NCBI RefSeq assembly: GCF_002813455.1
Contig: NZ_PHHE01000001.1
Location: 992,001-1,056,000, forward strand
Reading direction: 5' to 3'
Origin: Pseudomonas baetica
GTDB taxonomy: Bacteria > Pseudomonadota > Gammaproteobacteria > Pseudomonadales > Pseudomonadaceae
Length of the DNA: 64,000 bases
A program made the position numbers and the translations under genes. Each line of letters opens with the position of its first letter. Position 1 is the first letter of the stretch. Under the pieces are notes generated by a model. It was not told the DNA's origin. It did no database searches and saw nothing but the letters and a program-made list of their open reading frames with translations. This document shows, piece after piece, positions 18,032 through 28,242 of this stretch.

Positions 18032-18173
18032 CAGTTACCCGAAGGAAAAGTGGTACGACTTGTTTACTGACCCAACGATTGCGGACGCTATCCTTGACCG
18101 CATCTTACACAAATCTCACGTTATTCAGCTCAAGGGAGAGTCTATGCGCAGGGCTAAAAGCCGGAAGCGCTGA
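18032..18173 (+). pseudogene. IS21-family istB (helper ATPase), C-terminal remnant
   Basis: The frame from ~18048 reads [20 protein letters not shown], then [21 protein letters not shown] and a stop at 18171-18173. This is the typical end of an IstB helper ATPase (DPTxADAILDR, IxLKGESMR). Just upstream, CAGTTACCC in another frame encodes the expected QLP, so a frameshift precedes the fragment. The N-terminal half of a probably related istB lies at 22758-22884 on the other strand. The gap 17862-18031 holds nothing else recognisable. Confidence 0.7.
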
Positions 18174-18238
18174 GGTTCTCCCAGCTGAAGGGGCATATAG
18201 TGTTATGGCGAGTAGCTATGCAGTCAATGACACTGCGA

Positions 18239-18281
18239 CTGGTCAAGTCGAATGCAAACGCTTGGTCAGATGCCATGCAAC
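18239..18281 (+). repeat. tandem pair of 23-bp repeats, probable IS21-type end (right)
   Basis: CTGGTCAAGTCGAATGCAAA (from 18239) is followed 23 bp later by TTGGTCAGATGCCATGCAAC (from 18262). The pair lies ~65 bp after the istB stop, where an IS21 right end is expected. It is the inverted counterpart of the pair at 16167-16210. Confidence 0.6.
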
Positions 18282-18405
18282 TGATTGTTCGATAGCACTA
18301 TTTTCCGAAGTGCCTTGCCATAATTGAAGGGTAGGCATGCCTACCATGCATCACAGCTGCCCTGGGGGATACTCATTGAGCGGTTTATCAGCCTTGAGGA
18401 ACATT

Positions 18406-18900
18406 ATGCCTAGCCCAGATCTTTCAGAACTACTCGCTCAAGTAACCGAGATTGTTGTACGTGCAGGTACTCTGCTCGCCGAAGAGTGGAGTCGTCCGGA
18501 TGGACCTCGTGGTCTGGGTGATAAGGCAGTCATTGACGTAGAAATCGAGCGTGTTTTGCGGCCTGAACTACTCAGCCTCCTCAAATGCGATTTCTGGGGT
18601 GAAGAGACTGGTCACGTTCTTACAGGGCATGCTTGGTGTTGGGTTGTGGACCCTAATGATGGCACAAGTGACTTTTTGAAGGGCTTGAAGGGGTCAGCGA
18701 TATCGGTTGGACTCCTGTATAACACCATCCCCGTGATTGGGGTTGTATACGCACCAGTGACAGCCTTTACTGGGTCAGTTTTCGGTCAGCGGCAACACGC
18801 GTGGACAGCAGATGTAGAAAAGCCCGCACGCGGCGGGCTATTCGATAAAGCGTTAGACACGAAAAAGTCTAGTGGGATAAACGCTCTGCTCAGACAGTGA
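18406..18900 (+). pseudogene. inositol monophosphatase/CysQ-family phosphatase, 3'-truncated
   Basis: The start is ATG 18406, behind TTGAGGA. The N-terminal half has the family metal-binding motifs: LGDKAVIDVEIERVLRPEL, FWGEETG (Glu ligand) and WVVDPNDGTSDFLKG (DPxDGTxxF-like, with Asn at the usual Ile/Leu position), then SAISVGLLYNTIPVIGVVYAP. Homologues are ~260-270 residues, but here homology stops after ~140 residues and the frame runs through the hairpin that ends the opposing katG gene. The C-terminal metal-ligand region is absent, so the protein should be inactive. Confidence 0.7.
18821..18839 (-). terminator. Rho-independent terminator for katG
   Basis: On the minus strand AGCCCGC-(5 nt)-GCGGGCT is followed by TTTTC. 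It lies ~100 bp beyond the katG stop and inside the tail of the truncated phosphatase frame. Confidence 0.6.
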
Positions 18901-18910
18901 GCAGGGCGTT
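18880..18910 (-). terminator. 12-bp-stem hairpin downstream of katG
   Basis: AACGCTCTGCTC (18880-18891) pairs with GAGCAGGGCGTT (18899-18910), with one G-T wobble and a 7-nt loop. There is no T-run on either strand. It lies between the katG stop and the hairpin at 18821-18839. Confidence 0.4.
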
Positions 18911-18941
18911 GTACAGCGAAGGGCGGTTCATGCCCATTCGA

Positions 18942-21227
<2,286 letters not shown>

Positions 21228-21387
21228 CTAAAACGTGTCTCAAATCAGACTAGGACTCTAAGCCCACCCCCTCTCTCAGACAATTCACGTTGCCAATGGG
21301 CGCGATTGATAACCTGACTGGCGGATGACAACGATGAAATGCTGGTGATGGCTGGGCCTGGCTGTTAACGCCGTGGCGCCGATGTTT

Positions 21388-22374
21388 TCAGGACATCCAA
21401 GGCTCGGTTCCTGCGGGCGCAGTGCGTCGTAACGTGGCGGCCAGCAAATCAAATTCATGTGAGCGTGGATGCGATCGGCGCCAGACCAGCCCAATACGGC
21501 GGTGCTCATTTCCTCGCAACGGTTTTATGCTCAGTCTGGTGGTGTCTGCGTAATGGGTCGCCAGCGCTGGCAATAACGTACAGCCGCGGCCTGCGGCGAC
21601 CAAGTGTTGCAGCGTTTCTAGGCTAGTGGCGCGGCAGTCGGCTGAGTCTTCAACCTGGAATTCATTGCGCCTGCAGGCTTCCAGAGCTTGTCCGCGCAGG
21701 CAATGACCATCGGTGAGCAACAACAATTTAAGGTCGCCGAGCTCTTCAATCGCCACATCGGCTTGAGCGGTTGTGGCGTGCCCCAGAGGTAGTGCTACCC
21801 AGAACGGTTCGTCGAACAACACCCGCTCATCATGGGCTTCCAGATCAAGCAAACGCGGCAACCCCTGTACGGCGGCTTCACACCGCAGGCATTCGGCAGA
21901 CCGCGTCATTGTTTGTGCGAGAGGGCGGGGCAAGGCCAGCAGAACGGTATCGATGGACTGATTGTTCAGTCGCTCGCATAAATCGGCAGTCAAGCCTTCC
22001 TGAATCACCAGCTGCAACTTGGGATAAGCGGCTTCCACTGCCCGCAGCAGATGAGGCAGGTAATAAGGCGCCAAGGTCGGGATGATACCCAGCGTGAGCG
22101 CTCCCTCCAGTGGATCGCGACGCGTGCGCGTCAACGCCAGAATGGTATCGGTCTCAGCCAAAATGTGTCGTGCGCGCTCGACAATTTGCTCTCCCATTGG
22201 GGTGAGTGTGAAGTGCTTGCTCTGACGGTCGACCAGCACCTGACAGAGGTAGTTCTCCAGCTTGCGCAATTGAGTGGACAATGTGGATTGAGTGACGCGG
22301 CAGGCGTCGGCGGCGCGTCCGAAGTGACGGTGATCCGCCAGCGCGACGAGATAACGTAGTTCTCGTAAGGTCAT
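21388..22374 (-). CDS. oxyR: OxyR-like LysR-family peroxide sensor
   Basis: 328 residues. The N-terminal helix-turn-helix (LRELRYLVALADHRHFGRAADACRVTQSTLSTQLRKLE) is LysR type. The redox segment LLLLTDGHCLRGQALEACR carries both OxyR cysteines at the right spacing (E. coli Cys199/Cys208). The protein is ~20 residues longer than usual, mainly from a segment around AECLRCEAAVQGLPRLLDLEAHD just before FDEPFWVALP, which adds a CxxC-like pair. It precedes katG in the same direction. It may be a katG-dedicated paralogue of a core oxyR elsewhere (inference). Confidence 0.85.
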   Translation of the reverse strand: MTLRELRYLVALADHRHFGRAADACRVTQSTLSTQLRKLENYLCQVLVDRQSKHFTLTPMGEQIVERARHILAETDTILALTRTRRDPLEGALTLGIIPTLAPYYLPHLLRAVEAAYPKLQLVIQEGLTADLCERLNNQSIDTVLLALPRPLAQTMTRSAECLRCEAAVQGLPRLLDLEAHDERVLFDEPFWVALPLGHATTAQADVAIEELGDLKLLLLTDGHCLRGQALEACRRNEFQVEDSADCRATSLETLQHLVAAGRGCTLLPALATHYADTTRLSIKPLRGNEHRRIGLVWRRSHPRSHEFDLLAATLRRTAPAGTEPWMS

Positions 22375-22757
22375 GAGAGTCTCATTTGAATGGCGTTTGT
22401 CTGGGGGGCACGAGGCATGCGCCTCATCGTGGCCATTGACGCACGTTATCCCGCGGTCAATCTATCTGCCCAAACGAACTGCAGATCTGAAAGAGACACA
22501 CGGGCTCACCAAGCGTACTTTTGTTTTGTGATAACCGAATTGGGTGCCGTTTTTTCGCAGCAGTGTGGCCAAACGCAGTAATGACGTTGAATTGGAAAAG
22601 ACCAGGGCTAGCGCTGAAGCAAAATTAACCGTACATAATACAAGGTTTTTACCCCGTTCGCTCTATTTGCGTGTGTGTGATGTCAATCAGCGTCCAATAG
22701 TTTCCAGTTGGCTACGCGGTTTTCATCTATTCCTTGCGCTGTTTTAAGCAAAACGAA
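22375..22757. other. intergenic region upstream of oxyR, no gene seen
   Basis: About 380 bp with no frame I can support. It must contain the oxyR promoter at its left edge. The right part adjoins the istB remnant and is probably scar sequence. Confidence 0.4.
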
Positions 22758-22884
22758 TCATTGCCGGTTTCGAGAATGTCGCAGTGGTTGGTGATGGCGC
22801 GGTGCTTCGGCAAGCAGCTCGCGCCAGGCAGTGGTCATGTCATGCAGCTGTAAGGTCTTGAGTTGGGCTGTGCGATCAATGGAC
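22758..22884 (-). pseudogene. IS21-family istB, N-terminal remnant
   Basis: From ATG 22884 the frame reads MSIDRTAQLKTLQLHDMTTA, WRELLAEAPRH, the usual start of an IstB helper ATPase. Homology ends after ~33 residues. The sequence before the ATG (IELLADCSSYGADS) looks like the end of the upstream istA. The IS30 remnant has inserted within ~75 bp of this point, so istA is gone. It is on the opposite strand to the istB C-terminal piece at 18 kb. Confidence 0.6.
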
Positions 22885-22960
22885 ATACTGTCCGCTCCGT
22901 AGCTGCTGCAATCGGCCAGCAGTTCAATGCGGGCGGTTGCAGGAGCGGAGTGCAACACGG

Positions 22961-23704
22961 TTATTGAATTGAAGCAGGAGCCTCATGTTGCAAGCCCATC
23001 AGCTGAGTGAATACCTCGATCGGACACAGCCAGTTAAATCGCTTGCGCGGTTGGATGTTCAGCAAATACGCAAACTTGTCCATCCAACTCCTCTTGGGTG
23101 TACTTGGACAGGTCGGTTCCCTTGGGCAAAAACTGACGGACAAGGCCGTTGGTGTTCTCGTTGGTTCCACGTTGCCATGGGCTGTGCGGGTCAGCAAAGT
23201 AAACAGCAATACCCGTCTTCTGAGTGAGTTCGGCGTGCCTGGCCATCTCCTTGCCCTGGTCATACGTCATGCTTTTACGAGCTGCCAGCGGCATGCCATT
23301 GAGCGCCGCGCTGAACCCTTCGACCGCCGATGTCGCCGTCGCGTCATTCATTTTCACCAGCATCAAATAGCCGCTGGAGCGCTCAACGAGTGTCCCGACC
23401 ACCGAGGCGTTGTTCTTCCCCTTGATCAAGTCGCCCTCCCAATGCCCCGGCATCAACCCGTCTTCAACCTCCGGCGGGCGCAGGTGAATACTGACCATAT
23501 CGGGAATCTGGCCGCGACGATCAACGCCCCCGGCGCGCGGTCTACGTGTGCTCTTGCCTTGTCGCAGACACTGCACCAACTCCTTGCGCATCTCCCCGAC
23601 AGGCATCGCATAGATCGCTTTATAGATGGTTTCCCGGCAAACGTAGGCTTCTTCGAAATTGATTTTCATGACGCGCAGCTTGCCCGTGATTTGCTCTGGG
23701 GAAA
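22961..23704 (-). pseudogene. IS30-family transposase, N-terminally truncated and frameshifted
   Basis: The remnant starts abruptly at SPEQITGKLRV (~23704) and lacks the helix-turn-helix region. The DDE core is visible: RGQIPDMVSIHLRPPEVED, MPGHWEGDLIKG (first Asp), LVERSSGYLMLVKM, MTYDQGKEMARH (second Asp) and FADPHSPWQRGTNENTNGLVRQFLPKG (Glu). A 4-bp tandem duplication (TGGATGGA on the minus strand, 23079-23086) shifts the frame. Homology then resumes as FAYLLNIQPRKRFNWLCPIEVF to TAA at 22961. The outer end GTGTTGCACT sits just beyond the stop. Confidence 0.85.
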
Positions 23705-23718
23705 TTCCATTTGGCTGT

Positions 23719-23821
23719 TATCGGCTCAGCCGATTTAAGCCTTCGAATTATCGATTTGTGCTGCTATCGATGGGGCTTGAGTATGGAGCCACTTCCAACA
23801 ATAAAAATCGAAGGCCCCGCC
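23719..23821 (+). promoter_or_regulatory. promoter/operator region of phosphonate module 1, conserved with module 2
   Basis: From TATCGGCT to the start codon this 103-bp region aligns with 34273-34374 upstream of the second copy; the sequences are unrelated further upstream. Conserved blocks include TATCGGCT, CGATTTG and TTGAGTATG. Copy 1 has an ATCGAT…ATCGAT dyad (ATCGATTTGTGCTGCTATCGAT region, 23749-23771) that could be the LysR site. The IS30 remnant ends only ~15 bp before the conserved block. Confidence 0.5.
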
Positions 23822-24913
23822 ATGATTGCCCGATTCCATAATCCTGTTGATACCCGTTTCGGCTGGGATAGCCTGCTGGAGCTTGCCTCAATCACCGAAA
23901 ATCAGACCGTGGCCCTTGTGATCTTTCCCGAAGCACGAGGACTGGGATTAGTGGATCGTATTGAGGATCTATTGGGCGACCGGCTGGTGTACATCGTTGA
24001 AGATGTTCAACCCAATCCTGATGTTGCTCAATTGCGTAGCACCTATGAGCGGTTCTGGCAGGAGGCGGGTGATTGCCATGCAGTCCTCGCCGTGGGTGGT
24101 GGTAGCGCGATCGATACTGCCAAAGCGCTCATCGTCGGCACCGAATCAGGCAGCTTTGATGAGTTGCTCGCTTTGTTGGCTGCGGGCAAACCCTTTGTTC
24201 CTGCGCGTAGCAAACAACTGATTGCTGCGCCCACCACGGCGGGCACCGGGAGCGAAGTCACTCCGTGGGCCACTATCTGGGACACCGAGAATCAAAAGAA
24301 ATATTCCCTGCACCTGGACTGTACCTGGCCCAAGGTCGCCATTATCGACCCGAAGTTGATGCTGACTGTTCCGGCCGGTGTCACCGTTTCTACCGGCCTG
24401 GACGCCCTGTCGCATGCGCTGGAGTCGATCTGGAACATCAATGCCAACCCGATTTCGGACACCTTTGCCATTTCCGCCATTGAAGACATCCTCGAGTGCC
24501 TTCCGCTGTTACGCCGTGACCTGACCAGCAAGGAGCTGCGTTCACGAATGGCGCTGGCCGCACTTAAAGCCGGGATGGCCTTTTCCAACACCAAGACGGC
24601 GTTGGCCCACTCCATTTCTTACGAGATGACTCTGCGTCACGGGCTGCCTCATGGTATCGCCTGCTCTTTCACCTTGCCGTTGGTCTTGGGCCTGGCTTGG
24701 GGGCATGACGAAGCGCGCGACCGGATCCTGCAACGGGTGTTCGGCAACGACCTCGCCGAAGCGCAGGCACAACTACGCGATTTCCTGCACAGCCTTGATG
24801 TGAAAACCGAGTTTTCCGACTACGGCGTCACGGCCAAGGAAGCCGAGGAGATGATTAATTTCGCCATGCAAGGCGCGCGAGGCAAGAACTTCATCGGCGC
24901 GAAAGCGGCCTAG
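23822..24913 (+). CDS. iron-containing alcohol dehydrogenase, phosphonoacetaldehyde reductase/hydroxyethylphosphonate dehydrogenase-like (module 1)
   Basis: 363 residues. I chose ATG 23822 because it aligns exactly with the second copy at 34375. The nucleotide site VLAVGGGSAIDTAKAL, the motif TTAGTGSEVT, and the metal ligands in GLDALSHALES (Asp, His), ALAHSISYE (His) and RHGLPHGIACSF (His) are all intact. It belongs to the group III Fe-ADH branch that includes PhpC/FomC-type phosphonoacetaldehyde reductases. Next to PhnX and without a PhnW transaminase, oxidation of 2-hydroxyethylphosphonate to phosphonoacetaldehyde is the likely catabolic direction (inference). The two copies differ at about 39 of 363 positions. 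Confidence 0.85.
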   Translation: MIARFHNPVDTRFGWDSLLELASITENQTVALVIFPEARGLGLVDRIEDLLGDRLVYIVEDVQPNPDVAQLRSTYERFWQEAGDCHAVLAVGGGSAIDTAKALIVGTESGSFDELLALLAAGKPFVPARSKQLIAAPTTAGTGSEVTPWATIWDTENQKKYSLHLDCTWPKVAIIDPKLMLTVPAGVTVSTGLDALSHALESIWNINANPISDTFAISAIEDILECLPLLRRDLTSKELRSRMALAALKAGMAFSNTKTALAHSISYEMTLRHGLPHGIACSFTLPLVLGLAWGHDEARDRILQRVFGNDLAEAQAQLRDFLHSLDVKTEFSDYGVTAKEAEEMINFAMQGARGKNFIGAKAA

Positions 24914-25028
24914 CGGTTTCTCCCTCGAAGCACTGTCGCGGCGTGACGGCCGCGGCAATTTCCTACTGCACCAAGAGTGCACCCTCCGATTCCACGCGGA
25001 GGGAACAAACAATAATAAGGAAAAGATC

Positions 25029-26324
25029 ATGAATCGTGCCCAAACCATGCCTGGTCTCGCAACATCCACTTCATCGTTCCGAGTCGCTCAGTGGCGCATG
25101 CTGCTGGCGGCCATGTTCTGTTATCTGTTTTTCTACACCGGTCGGCAAACCTTTGGTTTTGCCATCCCGGGTATTCAGGCCGAGTTCGGCTTTACCAAGG
25201 AGCATCTGGGCTGGGCCTCGGCCGCTATGCTCTGGGCCTATGCCATTGGCCAAGCCATCAATGGCAACCTCGCCGATAAATTCGGGGGGCGGCGGATCAT
25301 GACTGCCGGCGCGGTGTTGTCTTGTGCGGCTAACTGGATGACCAGCTTCGCCCATGGTTTTACCGCTCTGATCCTGCCCTGGGGGATCAACGGCTACTTC
25401 CAGGCATTGGGTTGGGCGCCGGGTAGTCGACTCATTTCCAATTGGTGGAGTGCGGGCGAGCGCGGCAAGGTGTATGGGTTTTATGTGTTTGCGGCCGGTT
25501 GTGCCTCGGTCCTTTCTTATGTCACCTCGATCGTCGTGCTCGAGGTGCTGCAACTGGAGTGGCGCTGGATCTTCCGTTTGCCGGTGCTGCTGATGCTGGC
25601 GGGGGGCATCATCTTCTACCTGGTGGCGCGTGAGCGTCCGCAGGACATGGGTTTTGAACCGCTCGCCGACACCGGGGTGGCCAACGCCGATGACAAGAAC
25701 CACGAAGTGGCTCACGGTGAAGTCGAAACCTCGGCGCAACGCTATAAAGCGGTGCTGAAGAATGCCCGCTTGATCATCGCCGCTGTGTCCCTGGGATTCC
25801 AGAACGCGGCCCGCTATGGCCTGATCGTCTGGGTACCGGTGCACTTTCTGGGCGCCAACTGGAAAAGCGGCGACAGCCTGGTCGATCCGAAATGGATTAC
25901 CGTAGCGCTGCCGGTTGGTATGGCCATCGGTGCCCTCAGCAATGGCTGGGTGTCGGACAAACTGTTCGGTTCCAAACGCTACCTGGCAATCATGCTTTAC
26001 ATGTTCCTCGGCGCGGCAACCAGCCTGTGGATGTGGAGCCTGCCGCCGCATAGCGCCCTCGGTCTGGTGGCGTTGTTCCTCTGCGGTTTCTTCGTCTACG
26101 GTCCGGCGTCGAGCTTTTGGGCCTTGTGCCCGGACCTGGTCGGTGCCAAACGAGCAGGTACGGCCACCGGCGTGATGAACTTCGCGTCCTATCTGTTTGC
26201 AGGTCTGGCCGAGCCCCTGATCGGGGGCATGCTCGATGCTACCGGGAACACCTCTCTGATCTTCATCGTGGTCACTGCCGCCTGCCTGTGCAGTGCCTCG
26301 GTGGCACTGTTCATACGACGTTGA
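25029..26324 (+). CDS. MFS transporter, organophosphate:phosphate antiporter-like (module 1)
   Basis: 431 residues with 12 predicted membrane segments and the OPA-family N-terminal signature FYTGRQTFGFAIPGIQAEFG, close in pattern to GlpT/UhpT-type transporters. Other landmarks are NLADKFGGRRIMTAGA, the loop ERPQDMGFEPLADTG, and FWALCPDLVGAKRAGTATGVMN. It probably imports the anionic phosphonate substrate, perhaps in exchange for phosphate. It follows the dehydrogenase after 115 bp, with GGAGGGAAC and AATAAGGAA elements conserved in both copies. It differs from the module 2 copy at only 10 residues, far fewer than its neighbours. Confidence 0.87.
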   Translation: MNRAQTMPGLATSTSSFRVAQWRMLLAAMFCYLFFYTGRQTFGFAIPGIQAEFGFTKEHLGWASAAMLWAYAIGQAINGNLADKFGGRRIMTAGAVLSCAANWMTSFAHGFTALILPWGINGYFQALGWAPGSRLISNWWSAGERGKVYGFYVFAAGCASVLSYVTSIVVLEVLQLEWRWIFRLPVLLMLAGGIIFYLVARERPQDMGFEPLADTGVANADDKNHEVAHGEVETSAQRYKAVLKNARLIIAAVSLGFQNAARYGLIVWVPVHFLGANWKSGDSLVDPKWITVALPVGMAIGALSNGWVSDKLFGSKRYLAIMLYMFLGAATSLWMWSLPPHSALGLVALFLCGFFVYGPASSFWALCPDLVGAKRAGTATGVMNFASYLFAGLAEPLIGGMLDATGNTSLIFIVVTAACLCSASVALFIRR

Positions 26325-26379
26325 TTGCTAGGCTATAGATGCTTGAATCAGAGACGGTAGCTCAGGAATAGGAACTTTT

Positions 26380-27252
26380 ATGTACCAGTATCACAAATGG
26401 CTACGTTCCTTTCACGCGGTAGCGAAGACCGGCAGCTTCACGCTCGCTGCCGAGTTCCTGAGCGTTGGTCAGTCAACGGTCAGCGAGCAGGTTACTGCGC
26501 TGGAAAAAAAGTACTCCGTGGAACTATTCCACCGTCGTGGCCGCTTTATCGAAATGAGCTGGGCCGGACACCAGCTCTATGCGATCACCCAAGGTCTATT
26601 CGGCCAAGAGGATGAAGCTGTGCAACTTCTTCAAAGTTTCAAACAGCACAAAACCGGAATGCTGCGACTGGGGGCTGTATCTCCGCCCATTGCGATGAAC
26701 CTGACTTACGAGTTGATGCAGAGGCATCCGGACATAGAACTGGAAACCTCGTTCTCTCCTGAGAAAGAGACGCTGGATCGCCTCTTCAACTTTGATATCG
26801 ATGTGGCGATTCTTGCTCTCTCAGAATTCGATCAGCGTTTTCACACTCAGCTTTACCGGCGCTATCCGATTATTGCTGTTGTCCGCGATGATCATCCTTG
26901 GGCCAGTCAGAAAGAGGTGCACGTCGAGCAGATCAGCGCAGAGAGGTGGGTCCTTCGTGAAAAAAGCTCGCGGACTCGTCAATTAGTGGAAGAAAGCTCC
27001 CAGCTTCTCGACGTCACCCTGAATTGCGTCATGCAATTGAACAGCCGTGAGGCGATCGTCCACGCCATCGCCAAGGGCATCGGAATTGGCTTTGTTTCCG
27101 CCGTCGAGTACGCCGAAACCCCTGGCACAAAACCGATCACTTTTGTAAATCCCCCGTTTTTTATTGATTACCACCTGTGCTGCCTCGGTATTCGCAAAAA
27201 CCGGCCGATGATCGCAGAGTTGTTCGACTCGAGCCCTACGCCGACAACCTAA
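26380..27252 (+). CDS. LysR-family regulator (module 1)
   Basis: 290 residues. The N terminus is a complete winged helix-turn-helix (WLRSFHAVAKTGSFTLAAEFLSVGQSTVSEQVTALEKKY). The effector domain begins at RLGAVSPPIAMNLTYELMQRHPDIELE and contains RLFNFDIDVAILALSEFDQ. The gene lies inside the module between transporter and phnX in the same direction, so it is probably cotranscribed and autoregulating. LysR activators of phosphonate operons (PhnR-type) respond to the phosphonate or aldehyde intermediate; a similar role is inferred. This copy is intact, unlike its counterpart at 36935. Confidence 0.85.
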   Translation: MYQYHKWLRSFHAVAKTGSFTLAAEFLSVGQSTVSEQVTALEKKYSVELFHRRGRFIEMSWAGHQLYAITQGLFGQEDEAVQLLQSFKQHKTGMLRLGAVSPPIAMNLTYELMQRHPDIELETSFSPEKETLDRLFNFDIDVAILALSEFDQRFHTQLYRRYPIIAVVRDDHPWASQKEVHVEQISAERWVLREKSSRTRQLVEESSQLLDVTLNCVMQLNSREAIVHAIAKGIGIGFVSAVEYAETPGTKPITFVNPPFFIDYHLCCLGIRKNRPMIAELFDSSPTPTT

Positions 27253-27339
27253 TCCCGTAACGCGTTTGAACAATCAATAGGCCTACTTCTTGATGATGAG
27301 GGGGACGGCCTTCACATACCCAAAAAATGGAGACTCACC

Positions 27340-28167
27340 ATGCACTACAAACAACCTTCCCAACTGCAAGCCGTGGTTTTGGACTGGGCAGGCACCGTCG
27401 TTGACTTCGGGTCTTTCGCACCGACTCAAATCTTCGTCGAAGCCTTCGCCGAGTTTGGCGTTGCGGTCTCCCTGGAAGAAGCCCGCGGGCCGATGGGCAT
27501 GGGCAAGTGGGATCACATTCGCACGCTGTGCAACGAGCCACAGATTGCCGCACGTTACCAGGCCGCCTTCGGCCGCCTGCCAACCGACGAGGATGTCACC
27601 GCCCTCTACGAGCGCTTCATGCCATTGCAAATCGAGAAGATCGCCCTGCACTCGGCACTGATTCCCGGGGCTCTCGATACGATCTATGCCTTGCGCGGAA
27701 AAGGTTTGAAAATCGGGTCCTGCTCCGGTTATCCGGCGGTGGTGATGGAGAAAGTCGTCGAGCTGGCGCGGAAAAACGGCTACGTCGCCGACCACGTCGT
27801 GGCGACCGACGAAGTACCCAATGGTCGCCCGCACCCGGCTCAAGCCTTGGCGAACGTCATTGCGCTGGGGATTAGCGACGTCGCCGCTTGCGTCAAGGTC
27901 GACGACACCTGGCCGGGCATTCTCGAAGGCCGTAGCGCTGGTATGTGGACGGTCGCATTGACCTGCTCCGGCAATGCACTGGGCCTGACCTATGACGAAT
28001 TCAAGGACCTATCCCTCGAGGAATTGGCCGAGGAACGCGCGCGCATCGTCAAGATGTTCGAAGGCTCCCGCCCGCACTACCTGATCGACACCATCGTTGA
28101 TTTGCCGGCAGTCATTGAAGACATCAATGCTCGTCTGGCACGTGGAGAAACCCCTCAGGGCTCCTGA
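27340..28167 (+). CDS. phnX: phosphonoacetaldehyde hydrolase (phosphonatase), module 1
   Basis: 275 residues of the HAD superfamily. The nucleophile Asp is in [13 protein letters not shown] (motif I, residues ~12-24), and the Schiff-base Lys unique to phosphonatases is in [14 protein letters not shown] (~53). [13 protein letters not shown] is motif II, and [21 protein letters not shown] is the motif IV region with the metal-binding acidic pair. It cleaves the C-P bond of phosphonoacetaldehyde, giving acetaldehyde and phosphate. Length matches the family. It follows the LysR gene by 87 bp; the acetaldehyde dehydrogenase gene starts 75 bp later. No phnW lies anywhere in the window. Confidence 0.95.
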   Translation: MHYKQPSQLQAVVLDWAGTVVDFGSFAPTQIFVEAFAEFGVAVSLEEARGPMGMGKWDHIRTLCNEPQIAARYQAAFGRLPTDEDVTALYERFMPLQIEKIALHSALIPGALDTIYALRGKGLKIGSCSGYPAVVMEKVVELARKNGYVADHVVATDEVPNGRPHPAQALANVIALGISDVAACVKVDDTWPGILEGRSAGMWTVALTCSGNALGLTYDEFKDLSLEELAEERARIVKMFEGSRPHYLIDTIVDLPAVIEDINARLARGETPQGS

Positions 28168-28242
28168 CCCTGTAGGGCTTGTGCAAATGACAGTGGCCGT
28201 CCCACGGGCGGCCACAACCAAAAACAACAAGAGAACACCACC

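Noticed and set aside
18337..18405. Upstream extension of the truncated inositol monophosphatase gene
   Set aside because: The ATG at 18406 has TTGAGGA before it and matches the family N terminus; the extension (CPGGYSLSGLS) has no homology.
25071..26051. Long minus-strand open frames opposite both MFS transporters (also 35523-36605)
   Set aside because: Both occur at the same place opposite the duplicated transporters and encode His/Gln/Arg-rich sequence without a fold; they are mirror shadows.
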